Shown here piece after piece: positions 1 through 4,577 of a DNA stretch of 6,034 nt (positions within the stretch are counted from its first letter, which is position 1; every line of letters starts with the position of its first letter). The notes beneath the pieces are model-generated. The model did not search any database. It worked only from the letters and a program-made list of their open reading frames with translations, and was not told the DNA's origin. The position numbers and the translations under genes are program-made. This DNA comes from Chloroflexota bacterium (GTDB lineage: Bacteria; Chloroflexota; Anaerolineae; UBA1429). The stretch covers positions 1-6,034 of the forward strand of contig JAAZBY010000180.1 in NCBI GenBank assembly GCA_012513595.1, written 5' to 3'.

Positions 1-369
1 AATGCCGTCGACGTCCTTGGCCGGGTCCAGCACGTCGGTGACCAGGCTCTGCGGCAGGTGCTCAGGCAGTGGCATCTGCACGATGACCCCGTTCGTGCGC
101 GCATCGGCGTTCAGGGCGGCGAGGAGCGCGGTCAGGTCTGCCGCAGAGGTAGCGGCGGGCAGTTCCCGCAGGTCGCAACGCATCCCGGCCCGGCCAAAGC
201 TGCGCTGGATCTGCTTCACGTACCAGGAGGAGGCGGGGTCGGCCCCCACCTGCACCACGGCGATGCCCGGCTCCCAGCCGTGCTGCTCGCGGAACTGCGC
301 CACATCCGCGGCGATCTCTTCGCTGATGGTCTTGGCCAGGGCGCGCCCGTCGAGGGTCTGTGCGGTCAT
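1..369 (-). CDS. folD: FolD, methylene-tetrahydrofolate dehydrogenase, N-terminal part (3' end outside window)
   Basis: The first 123 residues of FolD are visible; about 160 more are expected beyond the edge. FolD is a cytosolic enzyme of one-carbon metabolism. It interconverts methylene-THF and methenyl-THF with NAD(P), and in the bifunctional form also hydrolyses methenyl-THF to formyl-THF. Recognisable features are the start MTAQTLDGRALA, the VGADPASSWYV substrate loop (41-51), the VQMPLP motif (97-102) and the KDVDG motif (118-122). Tyr50 and Asp121 of the E. coli active site are present at the same numbering, but the residue aligning with catalytic Lys54 is Ile (Y-V-K-Q-I). Loss of that lysine is known to abolish cyclohydrolase activity, so this is probably a monofunctional dehydrogenase. 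The ATG at 367-369 follows an AGGAG (378-382) by 8 nt. It lies 37 bp after the fchA-like gene, which would supply the missing activity. The cofactor-binding half is not visible, so NAD versus NADP cannot be judged. Confidence 0.93.
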   Translation of the reverse strand, partial: MTAQTLDGRALAKTISEEIAADVAQFREQHGWEPGIAVVQVGADPASSWYVKQIQRSFGRAGMRCDLRELPAATSAADLTALLAALNADARTNGVIVQMPLPEHLPQSLVTDVLDPAKDVDGI

Positions 370-377
370 GGTGGCAT

Positions 378-382
378 CTCCT
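378..382 (-). promoter_or_regulatory. Ribosome binding site of folD
   Basis: A perfect AGGAG on the minus strand lies 8 nt before the folD ATG, within the 37-bp gap after the fchA-like stop. It supports the chosen start and independent ribosome loading in a two-gene transcript. Confidence 0.7.
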
Positions 383-406
383 GTGCTGGGTGGGGCGGCA
401 ACGTCA

Positions 407-1039
407 TCAGGCGCCGATCTTGCGGTGGACGATCTCCAGGACGCGGTCCCTGGTCTGCTGGCGCCCGCCGGTGATGGCGTCCATCTTGCGCTGCACTTCC
501 ACGAGATAGGCCTGGTCCTCGATGCTCGCCAGGTTGATCGACACGTTCAGCAGCGCTGCGTGCATGGAGGCCTCGGCGAGCAGGGCGCCAACGCCGGCAT
601 CGCTCACGGCCCACTGGTTGCCGTGCTCGGCGGCCGGCAAGGCCAGGTCGACGACCTGGGCACAGCGCTCGGCAATGGCCAGCGGCACCTGTGTGGCGTC
701 GCGCAGGGCGGCCTGCATGGCCTCCTGGCGGGCCGCCTTCTGCTCATCCGTCTTGCGGGGCAGGCGGTAGGCGTCCATGACCCGGCCGTACACCTGGGTA
801 TCCGCCTCGAGCAGGCGGGGCAGTTCGGCGCGCAACGCTTCGCTGCGGGCCAGGATCCCCTGCATGGCGGCCTCGGCGTCCTCGTAGCCCTTCTTGCCGA
901 TGGTCAGGTTGCAGACCATGCTCACCAGGGCGGCCGCCAGGGCGCCGCCCAGCGCCGCGCCGCTGCCCCCGCCCGGGGTGGGATCCTTGCAGGCCAACAG
1001 GTCAAGGAATTCGGTCACGCGCTTGTCCGTGTAGGCCAT
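407..1039 (-). CDS. fchA: Cyclodeaminase/cyclohydrolase family protein, probable methenyl-THF cyclohydrolase (FchA type)
   Basis: A 210-residue protein of the FTCD_C family (formiminotransferase-cyclodeaminase C-terminal domain). This is the usual length for a stand-alone FchA, which hydrolyses 5,10-methenyl-THF to 10-formyl-THF in the cytosol. The family signature is near the N-terminus: FLDLLACKDPTPGGGSGAAL (11-30), followed by an Ala-rich helix and MVCNLTIGKK (41-50). The rest is mostly helical, as expected for the helix-bundle fold, with NVSINLASIED near 165-175. I chose the ATG at 1037-1039 because AGGAG (1047-1051) is 7 nt before it. An in-frame ATG two codons upstream (1043-1045) would have only 1 nt of spacing, and much longer upstream extensions lack family similarity. 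The neighbouring folD appears to lack the cyclohydrolase lysine, which favours FchA over a histidine-degradation cyclodeaminase. A serine-cycle-type or other FTCD_C role cannot be excluded. Confidence 0.88.
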   Translation of the reverse strand: MAYTDKRVTEFLDLLACKDPTPGGGSGAALGGALAAALVSMVCNLTIGKKGYEDAEAAMQGILARSEALRAELPRLLEADTQVYGRVMDAYRLPRKTDEQKAARQEAMQAALRDATQVPLAIAERCAQVVDLALPAAEHGNQWAVSDAGVGALLAEASMHAALLNVSINLASIEDQAYLVEVQRKMDAITGGRQQTRDRVLEIVHRKIGA

Positions 1040-1046
1040 GGTCATG

Positions 1047-1051
1047 CTCCT
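1047..1051 (-). promoter_or_regulatory. Ribosome binding site that decides the fchA-like start
   Basis: AGGAG on the minus strand is 7 nt from the ATG at 1037-1039 but only 1 nt from the ATG at 1043-1045. This favours the shorter protein (MAYTDK...) over MTMAYTDK.... Confidence 0.65.
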
Positions 1052-1090
1052 GTCCCTCGCTGGGCCAGCGGGCCCGACAAAGGGCGCGCT

Positions 1091-1115
1091 GCAGCCTGCC
1101 GACGGCAGACCCTGC
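1091..1115 (-). promoter_or_regulatory. Imperfect hairpin in the putative 5' leader of fchA-folD
   Basis: The core is a perfect inverted repeat CTGCC-GAC-GGCAG (1096-1108). An outer stem GCAG (1091-1094) with CTGC (1112-1115) flanks it, with a 1/3-nt internal bulge. If transcription starts from the proposed promoter (about 1114), the hairpin would form the 5' end of the mRNA and could protect or regulate it. No T-run follows it on the minus strand, so it does not look like an intrinsic terminator for the upstream flx genes. Short GC stems arise easily in DNA of this composition, so function is uncertain. Confidence 0.3.
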
Positions 1116-1120
1116 GGTAC

Positions 1121-1147
1121 ATTATCCCAAGACGCGGAGGATCGCAA
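1121..1147 (-). promoter_or_regulatory. Candidate extended -10 promoter for fchA-folD
   Basis: On the minus strand the 136-bp gap before the fchA-like gene contains TGGGATAAT (1121-1129). This fits the extended -10 form TGnTATAAT, with GATAAT at 1121-1126 matching 5 of 6 bases. A weak -35 match, TTGCGA (1142-1147, 4 of 6), sits 15 bp upstream; that spacing is short, but an extended -10 relaxes the need for it. It is a clear A/T-rich island in a very GC-rich gap. Transcription would begin near 1114, giving a leader of about 75 nt. It implies that fchA-folD can be expressed separately from the hdr-flx genes, though read-through is equally possible. Confidence 0.35.
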
Positions 1148-1175
1148 TGGGGCGGCAGCGGACGCGCGGGCCCGG

Positions 1176-2048
1176 CTAGTACTCCGGCGGCAGCTCGGCC
1201 AGGTCGGCCATGCTGAACACGGGTCCATCCAGGCAGACGTACTTGTGCCCGACGTTGCACCGGCCGCACTTGCCGATGCCGCACTTCATGCGGTTCTCGA
1301 GCGACGTGTAGATCTGCTCGCTGCCAAAGCCCAGCTTGGTCATCACCGGCAGGGTGAAGCGGATCATGACCGGCGGGCCACAGATGATGGCCACCGCGTT
1401 GGCGGCCGACGGGGCCACCTCTTCCGTCACCGCGGGCACAAAGCCAACCTTGCGCGTCCACCCGGGGAAGGGTACGTCGATCGTCTGCCACACGTCAATA
1501 TCGCCGCGGGCCTCCCAGGCGGCCAGGTCGCCCTTGTACATCAGCAGGTCCGGCGTGCGGCAGCCGTACACCACGGTGATCTTGCCAAAACGGGCGCGGT
1601 GCGCCTCATCCAGCATGTACACGATCAGCGAGCGCAGCGTGGTAAAGGCGAACCCGCCGCCGATCACCACCACATCCTGGCCCTGCATCAGGTCCAGGGG
1701 AAAATGGTTCCCCAGCGGCCCGCGCAGGCCGATGACGTCCCCCGCCTTGAGGCTGTGCAGCCGCGAGGTGACCACGCCGGCCTGTTTGATGGTGAAGCGC
1801 AGGAACCCCTCCTCCGTCGGTGAGGAGGCGATGCCAAAGGGCGCCTCACCCACGCCGAACAGGGACAGCTCGCAGAACTGCCCCGGCGTGTAGCGAAAGC
1901 GCGCAGCGTCCTCTTCCCGCTCGAAGGCCAGGTCAAAGCTCTTGATGCTGCGATCGTCGACCTCGTCGACCACGCGCACCAGGCGCATGCTCATCGGCAG
2001 GTACGGGTTGCGGCCACACCGGCAGACGTGTTCCTGGGTCAGGGTCAT
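1176..2048 (-). CDS. flxA: FlxA-like FAD/NAD(P)-binding oxidoreductase with C-terminal [2Fe-2S] site
   Basis: A 290-residue flavoprotein of the ferredoxin-NADP reductase/PyrK superfamily, close in layout to FlxA, sulfhydrogenase gamma and AsrB subunits. It probably oxidises NAD(P)H and passes electrons to the Flx/Hdr iron-sulfur subunits in the cytoplasm. An FAD-binding barrel covers about 20-120, with YTPGQFCELSLFG (53-65), PFGIASSP (70-77) and RGPLGNHFP (109-117). The nucleotide-binding half has VVVIGGGFAFTTLRS (126-140), YGCRTPDLLMYK (161-172) and CGPPVMI (223-229). Cys256, 261, 264 and 272 form C-x4-C-x2-C-x7-C, a PyrK-like [2Fe-2S] site. The N-terminus carries a further C-R-C (9-11). The start is the ATG at 2046-2048, which overlaps the flxB-like stop as ATGA, with GGAGG (2055-2059) 6 nt upstream. 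A longer frame runs upstream inside flxB but without family similarity. The usual GGxGxAPL-type loop is replaced by GGGFAFTTL, so nucleotide preference is unsure. Confidence 0.88.
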   Translation of the reverse strand: MTLTQEHVCRCGRNPYLPMSMRLVRVVDEVDDRSIKSFDLAFEREEDAARFRYTPGQFCELSLFGVGEAPFGIASSPTEEGFLRFTIKQAGVVTSRLHSLKAGDVIGLRGPLGNHFPLDLMQGQDVVVIGGGFAFTTLRSLIVYMLDEAHRARFGKITVVYGCRTPDLLMYKGDLAAWEARGDIDVWQTIDVPFPGWTRKVGFVPAVTEEVAPSAANAVAIICGPPVMIRFTLPVMTKLGFGSEQIYTSLENRMKCGIGKCGRCNVGHKYVCLDGPVFSMADLAELPPEY

Positions 2049-3100
2049 TGTGGCCCTCCGACGCCCTCGGTGGTGCCGGCGGCCTGGCGGACGCGAGCCA
2101 GCACCGCGCGGATGTCCAGTTGAACGGGGCAGCTCTGTACGCAGCGCCCGCAGCCGACGCAGCCATACAGGCCGACGTTGCGCGGCAAATAGTCGAACTT
2201 GTGCATGGTGCGCTGGCGCCAGCGGGCGGCCTGGTCGGGCCGCGGATTGTGCCCCGAGGCGTGCAGGGTGAACCCCGGGTACATGCACGAATCCCAGGCG
2301 CGAACCCGCTCGCCGCCGCCCGGCAGCACGCGGTCTTCAATGTTGAAGCAGTGGCACTCCGGGCAGACGTAGGTGCAGGTGCCACAGGCCAGGCACTTTT
2401 CCGAGACCTCGCGCCAGAGCGGGCTATCGAACAGGCCGCCCAGGGCCTCCTCGATGCCGGCCACCGGCTCGGCCGGCGCCAAGCGGGCCACGGCCCGTGC
2501 CTCGACCTGAGCGGCCGCCTCTAGGTGCGCCGCGTCCGCAACGGCCAGGTCGATCCCCGCGAGCAGCGCCTGGCCGCCCTCGCTCAGCGCCTGGAGGACG
2601 TACGCGTCGCCGGCCTCGCGCATCAGGACGTCGGCGCCCTCGGGATCGTAGGGGCCGCTGCCGAACCAGTGGCAGAAGCAGGTGCTGCGCGGATGGTCAC
2701 AGGCCAGGCTGACGACCACGGTGCTGCGGCGCCGCGCCTGATAGTACGGGTCGTGGTACTCGCCCTGGGCAAAGACGCGGTCGAGCAGTAGCAGGCTGCG
2801 CGCGTCGCACGGGCGCGCAGCAAAGAGGACCGTGGGCGTATCGTCCAGCGGGGTCACCACGGCCTCGTTGTAGCGGTCCAGCTCTCGGGCAAAGCGCACC
2901 AGGCACTCGACCTGCGGGAACAGGGTGGCCTTGGCCGATAGCCGCGTGTTGCGGTAGTGCGGCACGGCGTCCGCGGCGGAGGTGACCTCCCCAAAGACAA
3001 CGTCACCGTCCCGCCGCACCGGCGCCACCACCCTCCGGCGCGCCAGGAGCGCTGCCACGAAGGCCTCCAGCTCGGCTTTGGCAAGCATCAACGGATCCAC
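2045..3100 (-). CDS. flxB: FlxB-like 4Fe-4S dicluster protein (sulfhydrogenase beta / AsrA type)
   Basis: A 351-residue soluble iron-sulfur protein resembling sulfhydrogenase beta subunits, AsrA and FlxB. It likely relays electrons between the FlxA-like flavoprotein and the rest of the complex. The N-terminal family domain includes LFPQVECLVRF (60-70), VLFAARPCDARSLLLLDRVF (91-110) and a Cys cluster C134/C141/C143. The C-terminal ferredoxin module has cluster one at C236-x2-C239-x2-C242-x3-C246-P plus C249 and C251. Cluster two is C314-x2-C317-x2-C320-x3-C324-P. The start is the GTG at 3098-3100, preceded by AAGGAGA (3111-3117) with 10 nt spacing. The next in-frame ATG (3086-3088) would be over 20 nt from it. 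It is 41 bp from the flxC-like stop and overlaps the flxA-like start by ATGA, so the two are probably co-translated. A hydrogenase beta role is less likely, as no hydrogenase large or small subunit is visible. Confidence 0.85.
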   Translation of the reverse strand: MDPLMLAKAELEAFVAALLARRRVVAPVRRDGDVVFGEVTSAADAVPHYRNTRLSAKATLFPQVECLVRFARELDRYNEAVVTPLDDTPTVLFAARPCDARSLLLLDRVFAQGEYHDPYYQARRRSTVVVSLACDHPRSTCFCHWFGSGPYDPEGADVLMREAGDAYVLQALSEGGQALLAGIDLAVADAAHLEAAAQVEARAVARLAPAEPVAGIEEALGGLFDSPLWREVSEKCLACGTCTYVCPECHCFNIEDRVLPGGGERVRAWDSCMYPGFTLHASGHNPRPDQAARWRQRTMHKFDYLPRNVGLYGCVGCGRCVQSCPVQLDIRAVLARVRQAAGTTEGVGGPQ

Positions 3101-3110
3101 CGCTTCACCC

Positions 3111-3117
3111 TCTCCTT
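3111..3117 (-). promoter_or_regulatory. Ribosome binding site supporting the GTG start of the flxB-like gene
   Basis: AAGGAGA on the minus strand is the only strong Shine-Dalgarno match in the 41-bp gap. It ends 10 nt before the GTG at 3098-3100, whereas the first in-frame ATG is too far away. Confidence 0.6.
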
Positions 3118-3141
3118 GTGGGCACGCGCAGCCACGCCCCC

Positions 3142-4089
3142 CTACAGCACAAAGTCGTTATAGTCCTCCGGACGGTAGACGCGCAGCGGCGGCTGCTCCT
3201 CGGGGTTCACCCCCGCCTCGTAGGCGTAGAGATCGGCCACGTCCAGCCGCAACTTGTCCAGGAACAGGCGCAGGTTGACGCCCTGCGGGCAGGCCCGTGT
3301 ACAGGCCCCGCAGCCCACGCAGCGCCCGGCCAGGTGGAAGATGCGCATCACCTGGAAGAACTGCACGTCCTCGGGCGCGGCGCTCTGGTTGGCCCAGCGC
3401 GGCATGGTGCGGTCGGCAAAGCAGACGTTGCAGTAGCAGAGCGGGCAGGCGTTCCGGCAGGCGTAGCACAGGTTGCAGCGGGCGACCTCCGCGGCAAAGC
3501 GCGCCCAGCGCTCGTCCTCAGGGAGCGCCTCCATCTCGTGGACGGCGGCGTAGGGCTCCTGGCCGGTCTCATCGGGCACCGTCTCGCCCATGTGGACGTC
3601 GCTGACGATCGGGTTGTGCTGCCGGCAGGCCAGGCACAGGTCGTAGAGCGCCTCCGCCTGGGCCATCGCCCGGTCGCCCACCAGGATCCGGTCGGTATCC
3701 AGGCGAGCCTCGTCCAGGTCATCGAGGAACAGGCCCAGCCGGGCGGCGACCTTGCGGGGGTCCACGACGCCCGCACAGCTGACTCCGACGATGCGCACGT
3801 TCTCGCGCTCCAGCTGGCCCTCCTGCAGGAGGCCCACCAGGGCGCGCGAGTCACACCCCTTGACCATGATGCCGACCTTGTGCCCCCGGTGCTTGGGCAA
3901 AAAGGCCGCTAGGTTGTTCTCACAGGTGGCGTCCCAGATCAGGGCATCGACCTCGTCAGCACTGCGCACAAAGGCCGGCGTGGCGCGCAGCCCGAGCGCC
4001 CCCGGCAGGTAACCGATGAACAGCTCGATCTCGCCGCTGGCCAGCCAACCCTTGATCGCCTCTGCGACGTGCCCGGGCAGTCTGCTCAT
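3142..4089 (-). CDS. flxC: FlxC-like 4Fe-4S dicluster protein related to FrhB/FdhB subunits
   Basis: A 315-residue iron-sulfur protein. Its N-terminal half resembles the FrhB/FdhB (F420 hydrogenase/formate dehydrogenase beta) family: ELFIGYLPGALGLRATPAFV (22-41), WDATCENNLAAFL (52-64), VGIMVKGCDSRALVGLLQEG (72-91) and VGVSCAGVVDP (101-111). C152-x2-C155 follows. A Cys-rich stretch then carries C205-x2-C208-x2-C211-x3-C215-P with extra C218, C220 and C223. The last cluster is C257-x2-C260-x2-C263-x3-C267-P. Expected role: an electron conduit in the cytoplasmic Flx-Hdr assembly, possibly with a flavin, though no flavin site can be shown here. The ATG at 4087-4089 overlaps the mvhD-like stop as ATGA, with GGAGG (4100-4104) about 10 nt upstream. 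The open frame extends upstream to 4503, but that part is the mvhD gene in another frame. The flxC name rests on gene order and ferredoxin content; an FdhB-like partner of an unseen enzyme is the alternative. Confidence 0.8.
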   Translation of the reverse strand: MSRLPGHVAEAIKGWLASGEIELFIGYLPGALGLRATPAFVRSADEVDALIWDATCENNLAAFLPKHRGHKVGIMVKGCDSRALVGLLQEGQLERENVRIVGVSCAGVVDPRKVAARLGLFLDDLDEARLDTDRILVGDRAMAQAEALYDLCLACRQHNPIVSDVHMGETVPDETGQEPYAAVHEMEALPEDERWARFAAEVARCNLCYACRNACPLCYCNVCFADRTMPRWANQSAAPEDVQFFQVMRIFHLAGRCVGCGACTRACPQGVNLRLFLDKLRLDVADLYAYEAGVNPEEQPPLRVYRPEDYNDFVL

Positions 4090-4556
4090 CGCTCTTCCGC
4101 CTCCAGGGTGGGCGCCGGCGCCATCTGGATGCGCAGGCGGCGATTGGGGCCCAGGCGCCGCACATCTTCGGTCACCTTGGTAACCACCTCGGCAAAGCGG
4201 CTGGCCTCCGAGGCCGAGACCCAGGAGAACTGCACCCGCCCCTCCTCGATGCCCAGATACTCCAGGTAACGCTGCAGCATGGCAAAGCGCCGTCGCGCGA
4301 AATAGTTCCCCGCCAGGTAGTGGCAGTCCCCGGGATGGCAGCCCGAGACGAGCACCCCGTCGGCCCCCTGCCGCAGCGCCGCGACGATGTAGATCGGGTT
4401 CACGCGCCCCGAGCAGGGCACGCGGATCACGCGCACGTTGGGCGGGTATTGCAGCCGCGACGTGCCGGCCAGGTCGGCCCCCGCGTACGAGCACCAGTTG
4501 CACAGGAAGGCCAGGATCTTGGGCTGCCAGGCAGCGTCTGTCTGTGGTTCGGCCAT
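4086..4556 (-). CDS. flxD: MvhD/FlxD-type [2Fe-2S] electron-transfer subunit
   Basis: A 156-residue protein of the MvhD family (methyl-viologen-reducing hydrogenase delta subunit). Its members dock onto HdrA and hand it electrons from a hydrogenase, formate dehydrogenase or Flx partner. The family core is complete: FLCNWCSYAGADLAGTSR (17-34, C19 and C22), VRVIRVPCSGRVNP (41-54, C48) and GADGVLVSGCHPGDCHYLAGN (64-84, C73 and C78). The five conserved cysteines supply the four [2Fe-2S] ligands. About 20 charged residues at the C-terminus are outside the core. The ATG at 4554-4556 has AAAGGA (4565-4570) 8 nt upstream. It lies 21 bp after hdrA and overlaps the flxC-like gene by ATGA. It is a separate gene rather than fused to HdrA as in some genomes. 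With flxA-like and flxB-like genes downstream and no hydrogenase, FlxD is a better description than MvhD. Confidence 0.92.
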   Translation of the reverse strand: MAEPQTDAAWQPKILAFLCNWCSYAGADLAGTSRLQYPPNVRVIRVPCSGRVNPIYIVAALRQGADGVLVSGCHPGDCHYLAGNYFARRRFAMLQRYLEYLGIEEGRVQFSWVSASEASRFAEVVTKVTEDVRRLGPNRRLRIQMAPAPTLEAEER

Positions 4557-4564
4557 GCAGTGTG

Positions 4565-4570
4565 TCCTTT
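4565..4570 (-). promoter_or_regulatory. Ribosome binding site of the mvhD/flxD-like gene
   Basis: AAAGGA on the minus strand lies 8 nt before the ATG at 4554-4556, in the 21-bp gap after hdrA. The gap is too short for a promoter, so the gene is almost certainly co-transcribed with hdrA. Confidence 0.6.
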
Positions 4571-4577
4571 GCCGCTC

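Noticed and set aside
1091..1115. The hairpin as an intrinsic terminator for the flx genes
   Set aside because: No T-run follows the stem on the minus strand, and it sits downstream of a promoter-like sequence, so a leader element fits better.
2..1216. A 404-codon open frame on the plus strand covering the folD/fchA region
   Set aside because: It is antisense to two clearly recognisable enzymes. Its translation is rich in Ala, Arg, Gly and Ser without any domain, as expected for shadow frames in GC-rich DNA.
1046..1228. Longer starts for the fchA-like protein, back to 1228
   Set aside because: The extension would overlap the 3' end of flxA and lacks family similarity. The AGGAG at 1047-1051 fits the start at 1039.
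3101..3141. A possible short hairpin (GTGG/CCAC) between the flxC-like and flxB-like genes
   Set aside because: The stem is only four base pairs with a ten-base loop, which is expected by chance in such GC-rich sequence.
3118..3912. A 264-codon open frame on the plus strand opposite the flxC-like gene
   Set aside because: It is antisense to a gene with conserved ferredoxin motifs, and its own translation shows low-complexity composition and no family motif.
4090..4503. An N-terminal extension of the flxC-like protein by 138 residues (a frame open to 4503)
   Set aside because: The extension lies entirely within mvhD/flxD in another frame and has Arg/Gly/Ala-rich shadow composition. The ATG at 4087-4089 has the ATGA overlap and a Shine-Dalgarno sequence.
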